From NCBI RefSeq assembly GCF_004152845.1, contig NZ_SEON01000001.1, positions 310,001 to 374,000 of the forward strand: a stretch of DNA of 64,000 nt, read 5' to 3'. Below are positions 17,139 to 26,271 of the stretch, piece after piece. Within the stretch, counting starts at the first letter, position 1. Each line of letters opens with the position of its first letter. Position numbers and translations under genes: made by a program. Origin of the DNA: Sphingobium fuliginis. GTDB lineage: Bacteria; Pseudomonadota; Alphaproteobacteria; Sphingomonadales; Sphingomonadaceae. The notes beneath the pieces were generated by a model that saw only the letters and a program-made list of their open reading frames with translations, was not told where the DNA came from and did not search any database.

Positions 17139-18242
17139 ATGCATCAGCTCAACTTCTTTCCGTCGCGCCAGCTTAGCTGGTACATGGCCCGGCTGTTCCT
17201 GACCCGGACCTTCGCGGTGCTGGCGATGCTGGTCGCGGTGCTCCAGACCCTCGACCTGCTGGGCGAATCGGGCGACATCCTTGCCTATGCCGGCAATGGC
17301 GATGCGCAATTATGGCATTATGTGGCGCTGCGGGCGCCGCAGATCGTCGCCCGCTTCCTGCCCTTTTCGGTGCTGCTCGGCACGCTGATCATGCTCGCCA
17401 GCCTCAACCAGAACAGCGAGATCATCTCGATGAAGGCGGCGGGGCTGTCGGCGCACCAGATATTGGCGCCGTTGCTGGCTGCGGCGCTGGGCGTGGCGCT
17501 CATCAGCTATGCCTTCAACGAGCGGATCGTGGCGCGGTCCACCGCCCGCCTTTCCGCTTGGCAGGCCGTCGACTATGGCCCCCTGCCCCCCGACAGCGGG
17601 GTCAAGACCAGCCCATGGGTGCGCGACGGCAACAATCTGGTCACGGCCGCCATCGTCGCCGGACGGGGCACGGCGGTCCAGCTCCGCAAGGTGGAGATAT
17701 TCAACCGGATCAACAACACGCTGACCACCATCGTCCAGGCGCCCAGGGGCCATTATGACGCTTCGGCCAGAAGCTGGGTGCTGGAGGACGCGCGGCAGTT
17801 CGACGTCGCGCGTGGGACGGAGCGGCAGATCGGCACGGTGCGCTTTGGCCACGACATACGGCCCGATCAGTTCACCTTGGCGAAGGTCGACCCGGATGCG
17901 CTGACCTTCGGCCAGTTGCAGGCGGCGATCAGCGACCTGCATGATGCGGGGCGGCCGACGGCGGAGCTGGAGGGCAGCCTCTGGCACAAGCTGTCGGGAC
18001 CTTTGTCGGCGCTGCTGATGCCGATTCTGGGGTCGGTGGCCGCTTTCGGGCTGGCTCGATCGGGACAGTTGTTCGTGCGCGCGGTGATGGGGATGGCGCT
18101 CGGCTTCGCCTATTTCGTGGCGGACAATTTCTCGCTCGCCATGGGGAACCTCGGGGCCTATCCGCCCTTTCTGGCAGCCTGGGCGCCGTTTCTGCTATTC
18201 CTGCTGGTGGGCGAGACGGTACTGTTCCGGACGGAGGAATAA
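17139..18242 (+). CDS. lptG: LPS export permease LptG
   Basis: A 367-residue YjgP/YjgQ family permease with the same layout as LptF: helices near 20-40, 60-85 and 100-125, a periplasmic jellyroll at about 135-255, and three C-terminal helices. The arrangement and spacing (3 bases after lptF) identify it as the partner permease in the LptBFG exporter. The pair is isolated from other envelope genes and ends in a branched hairpin. Confidence 0.9.
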   Translation: MHQLNFFPSRQLSWYMARLFLTRTFAVLAMLVAVLQTLDLLGESGDILAYAGNGDAQLWHYVALRAPQIVARFLPFSVLLGTLIMLASLNQNSEIISMKAAGLSAHQILAPLLAAALGVALISYAFNERIVARSTARLSAWQAVDYGPLPPDSGVKTSPWVRDGNNLVTAAIVAGRGTAVQLRKVEIFNRINNTLTTIVQAPRGHYDASARSWVLEDARQFDVARGTERQIGTVRFGHDIRPDQFTLAKVDPDALTFGQLQAAISDLHDAGRPTAELEGSLWHKLSGPLSALLMPILGSVAAFGLARSGQLFVRAVMGMALGFAYFVADNFSLAMGNLGAYPPFLAAWAPFLLFLLVGETVLFRTEE

Positions 18243-18246
18243 TCCT

Positions 18247-18297
18247 CGCCCCCGGAGATGACATGCTCCTGCCCTCTCGGGAGCACCAGCGGGGGCG
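18247..18297. terminator. Bidirectional branched hairpin between lptG and desaturase
   Basis: CGCCCCCG (18247-18254) pairs with CGGGGGCG (18290-18297), enclosing a second hairpin GCTCC/GGAGC (18265-18284). It lies exactly between the convergent stops. Confidence 0.6.
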
Positions 18298-18303
18298 GTG
18301 GAG

Positions 18304-19371
18304 TTAACGCTTGCCCATCGTCGAGCGCGCGATCTTCCCCACCAGCGGCCACATGCCGGGATAGTTGCCCTTGTGATAGGGCGAATCGCTCGCCAGCGTC
18401 GCCACCAACCGCTTATGGGCCTCCCCCAGCGCGTGATAGGGCACGCTCGGCAGCAGATGATGCAGCGCATGGTAGCGCAGCCCCACCGGCGCCCAGATCG
18501 CGGCGAAGGGCGACGGCGGCGGCACATTCACCGAGTCCAGATATTGCGCGGTGACGGTCATCGCCTCGCCCTCATTTTCCCACAGATGCGCGACCAGCGT
18601 GCGGAGCTGGTTGATGACGGTCATGCCGGAATGCACCGCCATATAGGTGAGCAGCGGCTTCCATCCGAAGGCGAAGATGCTGCCGACCAGCGCCAGCGCG
18701 AAGAGACACGCGCCCGCCTCCTGCCACATCCACTGGCGGGCAAAGTCTCCCTCCGGCGCGCGGCGGCGATAGGCGGGGTTGATCGAGAGCGCGGAAAATT
18801 CCGCCACCACCCTTCGCCGCAGCGGCGGGACCATCAGGCTGAGCGGCGTCAGCACGGCGAAACGCAGGATGAGGCCCAACGGCGCCAGCGCCGCCACCAG
18901 GATGAACAGCGGCAGCGACCAGGGCTTCATCAGCGCCAGCGGCAGATATTCCGGATCATTCGCCGTGCCGTAGCGGGTGCGGGCATGATGCTGCGTATGC
19001 ACCTCTTCATACATGAATGACGGGATCATCAGGGGGATGCCGACGATCAGGTTCCAGCCAAGGCGGAAACCCGGCAGCGCGCCCTTGCGGATGTGGGTCA
19101 GCTCATGGATGAAACTGGCCGCGCGATAAAGCGCCAGCATCGCCGCCAGGCCGAACGCCAGCATGAGAGCGGCATCGCCGGTCAGGATCGCCCCGGCCAG
19201 CGCGGCATAGCCGACAAGAGCCGATGCCAGCATGTCGGGCCAATAGATGGCGGGCCGGGCCGTCGACAGTTCGCGGGTCAGGTCGGCCGCCGCGCGCAGC
19301 ATCGCCGCATCGTCGGGGATCGCGCTTTTCGTCCGCGACGCGGCTGCAATAAGGGGATCGTGCACAGTCAT
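18304..19371 (-). CDS. Membrane fatty acid desaturase
   Basis: A 355-residue integral membrane desaturase. The three histidine boxes that bind the di-iron centre are HELTH (89-93), HTQHH (125-129) and HALHH in the C-terminal third, with hydrophobic helices between them. It would introduce a double bond in an acyl chain or hydroxylate a related lipid; the substrate is unknown. The gene stands alone and is divergent from the GNAT-like gene, with a 78-base upstream gap before the next possible start. Confidence 0.85.
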   Translation of the reverse strand: MTVHDPLIAAASRTKSAIPDDAAMLRAAADLTRELSTARPAIYWPDMLASALVGYAALAGAILTGDAALMLAFGLAAMLALYRAASFIHELTHIRKGALPGFRLGWNLIVGIPLMIPSFMYEEVHTQHHARTRYGTANDPEYLPLALMKPWSLPLFILVAALAPLGLILRFAVLTPLSLMVPPLRRRVVAEFSALSINPAYRRRAPEGDFARQWMWQEAGACLFALALVGSIFAFGWKPLLTYMAVHSGMTVINQLRTLVAHLWENEGEAMTVTAQYLDSVNVPPPSPFAAIWAPVGLRYHALHHLLPSVPYHALGEAHKRLVATLASDSPYHKGNYPGMWPLVGKIARSTMGKR

Positions 19372-19524
19372 GCCGTGGTTCCTAAAGGGTAAATGCGCTG
19401 CAATTGGGGCAGCAACATGACGATTTGGTCATGATGATCCCATCCGCTCATGTCCCGATTGACATTCCCGGAACAAGCGCCGAACTGCTCTGCCCAAACC
19501 TCTCCAGCGAAAGCGTCCTGCGCC

Positions 19525-20682
19525 GTGGCCAATCAAGAACTGGTGATTACCCCCGTAACTTCCAAGGCCGACCGCAAGGCTTTCGTCGATCTGCCCTGGC
19601 GGCTCTATGCCGGCGATCCCAACTGGGTGCCGCCGCTGAAGGATGAGGTCTACAGCCTGATCACGCCGGGCAAGAACCCCTTTTTCGGCCATGCCGAGGC
19701 GCAATATTTCCTGGCCCGCCGCGGCGACAGGGTCGTGGGACGGGTGTCGGCGCATCTCGATCATCTGGCGCTGGCCCAGCCCGCCGAGCAGGGCATGGGG
19801 CCGGGCACCGGCAATTTCGGTCTGTTCGAGGCGGAGGATGCCGAAACCGGCGCAGCCCTGATCGCGACGGCGGAGGGGTGGCTGCGGGCCAAGGGCATGA
19901 CCCGCGTGCTGGGGCCGATCTCACTGTCGATCTGGGAGGAGCCGGGGCTGCTGATCGAAGGCTTCGACCACAGGCCGACGGTGATGATGGGCCATGCGAA
20001 GCCGGAATATCGCGCCATGGTGGAGGATGCGGGCTATCGGCCGGTCAAGCAGCTCAAGACCTATGAACTGGACATCACCCGGCCATTCCCGCCGCTGATC
20101 CAGCGCATCGTCCAGTCGGGCGAGAAGAACGAACGCATCCGCATCCGCAAGGTCGACAAGTCGAAATTCGACAGCGAAGCGGCGATCATCCTCAGCATCC
20201 TGAACGACGCCTGGGGCAATAATTGGGGCTTTGTGCCGATCACCGACGAGGAGGTCGCGCATTTCGGCAAGCAGTTGAAGCCCATTGTGTTCAACGACCT
20301 CATCATGATCGCGGAGCTGGAGGGTGAGCCTGTCGCTTTCATGATGACGCTGCCCGATCTCAACGAAGCGATAGCGCCGCTTAACGGCTCGCTCTTTCCC
20401 TTCGGCTGGGCGAAACTGCTCTGGTGGCTGAGAAAGCCGAAGGTGCGGACCATGCGCGTGCCGCTGATGGGCGTGGTGCAGCGGTTGCAATCTTCCCGCA
20501 TGGCGAGCCAGCTTGCCTTCATGATGATCGAATATATCCGCCGCAGCGCGACCGCGCATTATGGCGCGACGCGCGGCGAGATCGGCTGGGTGCTGGACGA
20601 CAATCAGGGCATGAACGCCATTGCCGACGCCATTGAGAGCAAGGTGAACAAGGTCTATCAGGTATATGAAAAGCCCCTTTAG
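19525..20682 (+). CDS. GNAT-like N-acetyltransferase-type protein
   Basis: About 385 residues from the GTG at 19525. The conserved part begins at ITPVTSKADRKAFVDLPWRLY and includes NWVPPL and an acetyltransferase-like core; the C-terminal half has a second GNAT-like fold with GEIGWVLDDNQGMNAIADAI. The family is widespread but uncharacterised. An in-frame ATG at 19450 would add 25 poorly conserved-looking residues; neither start has a strong ribosome site. Function is unknown; the GNAT assignment is from pattern only. Confidence 0.65.
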   Translation: MANQELVITPVTSKADRKAFVDLPWRLYAGDPNWVPPLKDEVYSLITPGKNPFFGHAEAQYFLARRGDRVVGRVSAHLDHLALAQPAEQGMGPGTGNFGLFEAEDAETGAALIATAEGWLRAKGMTRVLGPISLSIWEEPGLLIEGFDHRPTVMMGHAKPEYRAMVEDAGYRPVKQLKTYELDITRPFPPLIQRIVQSGEKNERIRIRKVDKSKFDSEAAIILSILNDAWGNNWGFVPITDEEVAHFGKQLKPIVFNDLIMIAELEGEPVAFMMTLPDLNEAIAPLNGSLFPFGWAKLLWWLRKPKVRTMRVPLMGVVQRLQSSRMASQLAFMMIEYIRRSATAHYGATRGEIGWVLDDNQGMNAIADAIESKVNKVYQVYEKPL

Positions 20683-20732
20683 GCGCTGTCTGCATCCCAT
20701 AGGCTTCCCGTTGGAGGGGATGAAGGGACGCG

Positions 20733-20752
20733 AGCAGAAGCACGCTTCTGCT
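20733..20752. terminator. Hairpin after the GNAT-like gene
   Basis: AGCAGAAGC and GCTTCTGCT form a 9-bp perfect stem around AC, between convergent genes. A short TT follows on the plus strand. Confidence 0.45.
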
Positions 20753-20800
20753 TTGGCGCCCATGCTGAATTCAGCCTGAAAGCCCGCCCAAGGAGAATGG

Positions 20801-21703
20801 TTAAGGCACCGCCACATCCACCGCGCCGGCCGCGATCTTCACCATGGCCGGCGTCTTCGCCAGCACTTCGCCGTCGATGGAAATGCTCTGCGGCGGCGCC
20901 GTTTCGATCCGGAACGCCTTGCCGCGAAACTCCTCCGTCTGCGCGTCCCGGTCGCGCAGCTTGAAGAATTTGGCGTACCAGTCCCAGGCCAGCCGGGCGT
21001 GGCTGCGCCCAACCACCGCCTGGATCACGATCTCCCCGGTGTCCACATCCGCCTGATCGGACAGTTCCACCCCGCCATGATAGGGGCCGTTGAGGATGCG
21101 TACTTCCGTCGCCCACATGCTGCGCTGCCTGATCCCATCGTCCAGCATCAACCGGAAAGCGCGAAAGCCTATGGAGCATTTGACCGCCCAGAGCAGATAG
21201 CCGATCCGTCCCAGATAACGCTTCAACTTGTGCGGCACCGTCTCCCCGATCCGGGGGGACAACCCCAGCGAGGCCGCATTCACGAAATAGTCCCGGTCGA
21301 TCATGCCCAAGTCGATTCGCCGCCGCCGGCCGCCGGATATGACCGCCACCGCCCCTTCCAGATCGAGCGGAATGCCCAGCGTCCGCGCAAAACTGTTCGC
21401 GGTGCCCAGCGGCAGCACGCCGAAGACGCAGTCCTTGCCCACCAGCTCATCCACAGTGCCGGACAGCGATCCATCGCCGCCGCCGACGATCACCATCGGC
21501 GCGCCGTCCGCGATGGCCCTGCGCACCGTTTCCTGCAATCGCTCCGGCTCCTTCACCGCATGGGCTGCGATCAGGCGCAGGCCCGCTTCCTCCAGCCTGG
21601 CCTTGGCATCCTTGAACAGGGCTTCTCCTCGGCGGGAATGCACATTGACGATCAGCGCCGCCTCATGCGGCAGGTTTCTGACGGGCGGGGATGTCGTTTC
21701 CAT
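20801..21703 (-). CDS. YegS/BmrU-type lipid kinase
   Basis: A 300-residue diacylglycerol kinase-family protein. VNVHSRRGE near the N-terminus and VGGGDGSLSGTVDELVG around residue 73 give the nucleotide-binding motif, here GGGDGS in place of the more usual GGDGT. LPLGTANSFARTLGIP follows, and the C-terminal sandwich carries SIDGEV. It is likely membrane-associated and phosphorylates a lipid. It is only weakly similar to the kinase at 14.3 kb. Divergent from the phosphoesterase gene. Confidence 0.85.
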   Translation of the reverse strand: METTSPPVRNLPHEAALIVNVHSRRGEALFKDAKARLEEAGLRLIAAHAVKEPERLQETVRRAIADGAPMVIVGGGDGSLSGTVDELVGKDCVFGVLPLGTANSFARTLGIPLDLEGAVAVISGGRRRRIDLGMIDRDYFVNAASLGLSPRIGETVPHKLKRYLGRIGYLLWAVKCSIGFRAFRLMLDDGIRQRSMWATEVRILNGPYHGGVELSDQADVDTGEIVIQAVVGRSHARLAWDWYAKFFKLRDRDAQTEEFRGKAFRIETAPPQSISIDGEVLAKTPAMVKIAAGAVDVAVP

Positions 21704-21769
21704 GCCTCGACAACACGCAACTGCGCTCCAAGGTCCGAAACCATAAAAGGCCTTGCCCGTTCATGGTTC

Positions 21770-22651
21770 ATGGCCCGCATCGCTCATCTGTCGGATATTC
21801 ATTTCGGCGCCCATGATCCCCGCATCGTCACCGCCACCGAGGCCTGGCTGCAACAGCATCAGCCGGACCTGGTGGTCATCAGCGGCGATTTCACCCAGCG
21901 CGCGAGGCGCGAACAGTTCCGGCAGGCCGCCGCCTGGCTCAACCGGCTGCGGTCGGCGGGCATGAAGCTGCTGGTGGTACCAGGCAATCATGACATTCCG
22001 CTCTACGATCTGGCGCGCCGCTTCGGGGCGCCGCTGCGCCGCTACAAACATTATATCAGCAATGATCTGTGCCCTTTTTACGAGGATGATGCGGTCGCGA
22101 TATTGGGGCTCAACACCGCGCGATCGCTGACGATCAAGGATGGGCGGATCAACCATGACCAGATGGACATGCTTCGCGAAAGATTCGCGCGGGTCGCGCT
22201 GGAGAAGACGCGCATCCTCGTCACCCATCACCCGCTCTTCGCCATGCCGATCGGCAAGGGCGGCGAGTTGAGCGAAGCTGTCGGAAGGCATGAGGATGCC
22301 GTACGCGCGGCGGCGGAAGCAGGCATCCATATCGCGCTGGCCGGCCATTTCCATCGCACCTATGCGGAGGCGGCGGAGAAGATGGTGGCGCATTCGGGCG
22401 GCGCGCTGGTGATCCAGGCGGGAACGGCGACCTCCACCCGCCTGCGCAATGCCGAGCCGCAAAGCTTCAACTGGCTGCACGTTCACCGCCATGACGAGAT
22501 AGAAGTGCAGGTGGTGGTATGGGACGGCGCCAGTTTCCAGCGAGGCCACCATATCGGCTATTTCAAACAGGGCGGCGCGTGGATCGGGCAGGACATGGCC
22601 GATCCGGCGGCCCTGCCGGGAATTCAGGTAGCGGAAAAGGCGAGAAGCTGA
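21770..22651 (+). CDS. Calcineurin-like metallophosphoesterase
   Basis: A 293-residue phosphoesterase. The five metal-binding motifs are in order: DIHFG (residues 9-13), GDFT, GNHD, HHPL and GHFH. This resembles the branch of cyclic-nucleotide phosphodiesterase-like or lipid phosphoesterases, but specificity cannot be read. The ATG at 21770 was chosen because DIHFG must be near the N-terminus; the frame is open far upstream over the divergent kinase gene, which is a shadow. Confidence 0.85.
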   Translation: MARIAHLSDIHFGAHDPRIVTATEAWLQQHQPDLVVISGDFTQRARREQFRQAAAWLNRLRSAGMKLLVVPGNHDIPLYDLARRFGAPLRRYKHYISNDLCPFYEDDAVAILGLNTARSLTIKDGRINHDQMDMLRERFARVALEKTRILVTHHPLFAMPIGKGGELSEAVGRHEDAVRAAAEAGIHIALAGHFHRTYAEAAEKMVAHSGGALVIQAGTATSTRLRNAEPQSFNWLHVHRHDEIEVQVVVWDGASFQRGHHIGYFKQGGAWIGQDMADPAALPGIQVAEKARS

Positions 22652-22741
22652 GGCTGGCAGGCTGTGTGGGGAGGTGGAAACCGATTGTCTGCTGAAAAGG
22701 ATGCGACAACGCAAAGTTAGAACGCACGCCCAGCGTCCGAT

Positions 22742-23275
22742 TCAACGCGGCGCGCTCTGGTCGAATGCTCCCTGGGCAAGGGCCGCGCCATGATCCCGGA
22801 TGGCGCGGGGCCAGTCGGCAGCAGCAAGGTCGAACCCCGCCTTGTCCCTTGCATAGAGCGCGCGAATGGCGTCCTCATAGCCGGGCCGGTCGCCCGCCAT
22901 CACCGTCAGAAAATGATAAGCCGCGTCCATCGCCGCGCGAGGCGATGGCTTTGTGTCCGCATCCTTGCGCGCCGCATCGACCAAGCGCCGCAGCGTCACG
23001 GAAGCACCGCCGGGCTGCGCCGCCAGCCAGTCCCAATGCCGGGGGAGCAGAGTCACTTCACGCGCCTGAACGCCCAGCCGGGGCCGCCCCCGGCCGCGGG
23101 AAATCTCCTGCACTGGACCGCGCAGATCGATATCCACCTGCCGCCCGGTGCTGTCGTCGAACAGCAGCAGAGACTGCGCCTGCGTCCCCATGGCATGAAG
23201 CGTTGCCCGCAGCTCTTCCTCGTCACCCGTCGCAATCCAGAGGTCGCCCGCAAAGGCGGTCAAAGTGCGCGTCAT
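22742..23275 (-). CDS. DUF2239 family protein
   Basis: A 177-residue protein of the DUF2239 family, recognised by the N-terminal TAFAGDLWIATGDEEEL, the DIDLRG strand, and the RGRPRLGV and HWDWLAAQPGGASVTLRRLV segments. The latter resembles a small helical DNA- or protein-binding module. The ATG at 23275 has an AAGGAG site 8 bases upstream. Function of the family is unknown. It is 66 bases downstream of the exonuclease III gene and may share its promoter. Confidence 0.75.
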   Translation of the reverse strand: MTRTLTAFAGDLWIATGDEEELRATLHAMGTQAQSLLLFDDSTGRQVDIDLRGPVQEISRGRGRPRLGVQAREVTLLPRHWDWLAAQPGGASVTLRRLVDAARKDADTKPSPRAAMDAAYHFLTVMAGDRPGYEDAIRALYARDKAGFDLAAADWPRAIRDHGAALAQGAFDQSAPR

Positions 23276-23342
23276 GCCGAAATCTCCTTCGGCACAACAT
23301 TTATTATCCGGGTAAAATAGAGTCAATAACGTCCGGGTAAAA

Positions 23343-24116
23343 TTATTCGGTCAGTTCCGCCCAGACAGGGGCATGATCGCTGGCCTTTTCCCGCCCACGA
23401 AAATCCTTGTCGACCTGCGCGTCGATCAGGCGGTCGGCGGCGGCGGGACTGAGCAGCAGATGATCGATCCGGAACCCCGCGTCGCGTGGCCAGGCGTTCA
23501 TCTGATAATCCCAATAGGTCCATATTCCGCCCGCCGGGTGCCGGGAAGCGATGGCATCCGTCCAGCCGTCGCCCAGCAGGCGACGATAGGCGGCGCGGCT
23601 TTCCGGCTGCATCAGCGCGTCGTCGGCCATCGCCTTGACCGAATAAACGTCCCTGTCACGCGGAATGACATTATAATCGCCCGCCAGGATCGCCGGCACT
23701 TCCTCCGCCCAGATTTCCGCAGCGCGAAGGCGCAGACGCTTCATCCAGCGCAGCTTGTAATCGAATTTCGGTCCCGGCTGCGGATTACCGTTGGGCAGGT
23801 AGATGCTGGCGACGCGCAGCCCCTTTACATCGGCTTCCAGATAGCGGCTATGCTCGTCCTCCGGCTCCCCTTCCAGGCCGCGGCGGACCTCCACCGGCGT
23901 CTCGCCGCGCGCAAGGATGGCTACCCCGTTGAACCCCTTCTGCCCGTGCCATATCGCGCCATAGCCGACATCTTCGATGTCCTTGACCGGGAAAGTGTCG
24001 TCGGAGGTCTTGATTTCCTGAAGACAGGCGATGTCGGGGCGGGTCTCGTCCAGCCACTCCAGCAAGCGCGGCAGGCGCGCCTTGATTCCGTTGATGTTGA
24101 AGGTGGCGATGCGCAT
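23343..24116 (-). CDS. xth: Exodeoxyribonuclease III (AP endonuclease family)
   Basis: A 257-residue EEP-fold nuclease. The active-site motifs are present: FNINGIKARLPRLLEWL, LQEIKT (metal-binding Glu34), GDYNV, DHLLLSP and the C-terminal SDHAPVW. It would cleave abasic sites and degrade DNA 3' ends in base excision repair. Length is typical. Upstream is a sphingomonad-type palindromic repeat and the erpA gene on the same strand. Confidence 0.92.
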   Translation of the reverse strand: MRIATFNINGIKARLPRLLEWLDETRPDIACLQEIKTSDDTFPVKDIEDVGYGAIWHGQKGFNGVAILARGETPVEVRRGLEGEPEDEHSRYLEADVKGLRVASIYLPNGNPQPGPKFDYKLRWMKRLRLRAAEIWAEEVPAILAGDYNVIPRDRDVYSVKAMADDALMQPESRAAYRRLLGDGWTDAIASRHPAGGIWTYWDYQMNAWPRDAGFRIDHLLLSPAAADRLIDAQVDKDFRGREKASDHAPVWAELTE

Positions 24117-24183
24117 AAGGGCCTGTCTTTCTTTCGGTCGGCCTGAATCGCATCAAACCGGCGCGTGCCCTTTTAAGGAAATG

Positions 24184-24211
24184 AAGGGCTTCGACAAGCT
24201 CAGCCCGAACG
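24184..24211. repeat. Short palindromic intergenic repeat
   Basis: AGGGCTTCGACAAGCTCAGC with a following CCGAACGG tail contains GGGCT/AGCCC arms. I associate this sequence with a dispersed intergenic repeat in sphingomonad genomes; a second copy was not seen in this window. It sits between erpA and xth. Confidence 0.5.
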
Positions 24212-24225
24212 GGGAGAGAGCGCTA

Positions 24226-24552
24226 TCAGACCGAGAAGCTGGTGCCGCAACCGCAGCCGGCGGTGGCGTTGGGGTTCGTCACCTTGAAGGCCTTGCCGCC
24301 CAGATCGGACACGAAATCGACCGCCGAACCGCGCACCAGATCGATGCTGACGTCATCCACCACCAGCGTCACGCCGTCGCGCTCGACCATGATGTCGTCG
24401 GGCTCCACCGCCTCGGCCAGACCGAAGCGATACTGGAAGCCGGAACAACCCCCGCCCTCCACTGCCAGACGCAAAATGGCGGGCTTGCCCTGCTTGGCGG
24501 CAATGGCGGCCACGCGGGCAGCGGCAGAGGGCGTAAGATCGATGTCGGTCAT
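24226..24552 (-). CDS. erpA: A-type iron-sulfur carrier, ErpA-like
   Basis: A 108-residue HesB/IscA family protein. The three cluster-binding cysteines are Cys36 (GGGCSGF), Cys100 and Cys102 (CGCG). Such carriers pass Fe-S clusters to target enzymes. The N-terminus and the NPNATAGCGCG ending fit ErpA better than SufA, but the assignment among A-type carriers is tentative. It is not beside suf or isc genes here. Confidence 0.82.
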   Translation of the reverse strand: MTDIDLTPSAAARVAAIAAKQGKPAILRLAVEGGGCSGFQYRFGLAEAVEPDDIMVERDGVTLVVDDVSIDLVRGSAVDFVSDLGGKAFKVTNPNATAGCGCGTSFSV

Positions 24553-24575
24553 GACGTTTAAATAGGATCAAGCAA

Positions 24576-24607
24576 AAGGCCCGACAAGCTTTCGCGTGCC
24601 GGGCCTT
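24576..24607 (-). terminator. Intrinsic terminator after the M23 peptidase
   Basis: On the minus strand AAGGCCCG (24607-24600) pairs with CGGGCCTT (24583-24576) across 16 bases, followed by TTGCTTG. It ends the M23 gene and separates it from erpA. Confidence 0.65.
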
Positions 24608-24629
24608 GGGAAAGAGAAAAAAGTTCGGC

Positions 24630-25352
24630 TCAGTCCGCCGCCTTTTCCTGGGCCTTGGTCGGGCCGCCCATGGCGATCGGCGGCTTGGTGTTCATCGCCA
24701 CCAGATAATCGGGTCCGGCCACGAAGGGGATCGGGTTGATCGCCTGGCCGTCGACGCGCACCTCATAATGCAGATGGCTGCCGGTGGAACGGCCGGTCGA
24801 ACCCATCAGGCCGATCAATTGGCCGCGATGGACATAGCTGTTGGCGGCGACCAGCAGCTTCGACATGTGGCCGTAGCGCGTTTCCATGCCGCCGCCGTGA
24901 GAAATCTGGACCAGATTGCCGTAACCGCTGGCCCAGCCGGCGCGGCTGACGATGCCGTCGGCGGTCGCGTAGATCTTGGTGCCGGTCGGGCCAGGGATGT
25001 CGATGCCCTTGTGCATGCGGGCGCCGCCATTGAACGGGTCGGAGCGGACACCGAAATTGGAGGTCAGGGAGAGTTTCTCCACCGGACGCCCGGAGGGGAT
25101 GTAGTTGCTCGACTTGGCCTGCCCGTCGAGCCGCTGAAGGCTGGAGAAGAGATTGGAGAAGCCGACATCGGCCGGGCCGAGCGTGCTGGTGTTGATTTCC
25201 GACGCATCGCCATAGGGATCGTCTTCATCTGCCTTGGCCTGAGCCGGGACTGCGGCGCAGAGCGCTCCCGCCATACCCAACGCTCCAGCGATTTTAAGTG
25301 CAGAACGGAACCATCGCGCAGCGCGCGCATTATCAGAATGAAGAACCAACAT
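24630..25352 (-). CDS. Exported M23 (LytM-type) metallopeptidase
   Basis: A 240-residue protein with an N-terminal signal segment (hydrophobic about 18-35, cleavage near AQA). The C-terminal LytM domain carries the zinc ligands in MHKGIDI (His, Asp) and HLHYEV (HxH), with the supporting GYGNLVQISHGGGMETRYGHM segment. It cleaves peptidoglycan cross-bridges or activates amidases in the periplasm. The ATG at 25352 was preferred over one 40 codons earlier because it places the signal peptide near the N-terminus. Confidence 0.85.
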   Translation of the reverse strand: MLVLHSDNARAARWFRSALKIAGALGMAGALCAAVPAQAKADEDDPYGDASEINTSTLGPADVGFSNLFSSLQRLDGQAKSSNYIPSGRPVEKLSLTSNFGVRSDPFNGGARMHKGIDIPGPTGTKIYATADGIVSRAGWASGYGNLVQISHGGGMETRYGHMSKLLVAANSYVHRGQLIGLMGSTGRSTGSHLHYEVRVDGQAINPIPFVAGPDYLVAMNTKPPIAMGGPTKAQEKAAD

Positions 25353-25461
25353 GCCGACCCCGACTCTCGACCGGAGGCTTTGCGCCTCTCGGCCTAATCC
25401 CCACGTTTCCAAAATGCGGCTGATGCCGCCACCCGCTGGAACAAAGAGGACATGTCCCGCC

Positions 25462-26271
25462 TTATTGTGCAAGCGGCGTGTAAAATTCCCGCGTTAAACC
25501 GGCTTGTCGGCGCGCCGAGTCGTTGAACGGAGGTTTCAACGCACCCCGAAAGTGGCGTTTCACAAGGATTTGGTAATGTTTTGCGGGGTTCACGCCCAGT
25601 CGTTTCGTCGCATGGCCGAACCATGTCGTCCCGGCGGAGACGTGGCGAATCTCATCTGTCATGATCCTCTGCAACATGCGCGCCGACATTTCATCGCCCG
25701 CTCCCCGGAAGCGGACGATGGTAGCCGGGGTGATGTCCAGCGCACGCGCTTCCAGCACCATCGGCACGATGGCAAGGCGGGCGAGCGCATCATGCGCCGT
25801 CTCGCTCGCGGCCTGCCATAGCCCGTCATGCGCCGGCAAAGCGCCGTAAAAGCTGCCGAACTGCCGCAGACGCCGGTCGAGCAGCGCGAAATGCATGGCT
25901 TCGTCGGCGCCCACCCGCATCCATTCACCGGTGAATTCCGGCGGGAATTCCGCCCCGAACCGCCCGATCAGGTCGAAGGCGAGATCGATGGCCACGAATT
26001 CGATATGGGCAAGCGCATGGAGCATCGCGATCCGCGCCCGTTCCGAACCGATCCTGCCGCGCTTGGGCATCTGGTTGGGCGGCAAAAGTTCGGGCTTTCC
26101 CGGGCGCGCCGGGCGATCCGGCATGGCGGCATCGAAGCGATGCGCCAGCCGCCCAAGCCGCCAGTTCCTTGCGACCGCCCGGGCCGCCATCAGCTTGGCC
26201 AACGGATCGGGGGTCAGCAGCACATGGGCGCAGGCCGCGCCGACGCTGTCGATGGAAACAGGAAGCGTCAA
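25462..26271 (-). CDS. DUF455 ferritin-like protein
   Basis: A 269-residue DUF455 family protein. ALAHIEFVAIDLAFDL, GADEAMHFALLDRRL, LEARALDITP and DEIRHVSAG carry repeated ExxH-type residues that suggest a ferritin-like di-metal helical bundle. The function of the family is not established. Its ATG overlaps the stop of the peroxiredoxin gene by 4 bases (ATGA), so it is the last gene of the glnE-bcp operon. Confidence 0.82.
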   Translation of the reverse strand: MTLPVSIDSVGAACAHVLLTPDPLAKLMAARAVARNWRLGRLAHRFDAAMPDRPARPGKPELLPPNQMPKRGRIGSERARIAMLHALAHIEFVAIDLAFDLIGRFGAEFPPEFTGEWMRVGADEAMHFALLDRRLRQFGSFYGALPAHDGLWQAASETAHDALARLAIVPMVLEARALDITPATIVRFRGAGDEMSARMLQRIMTDEIRHVSAGTTWFGHATKRLGVNPAKHYQILVKRHFRGALKPPFNDSARRQAGLTREFYTPLAQ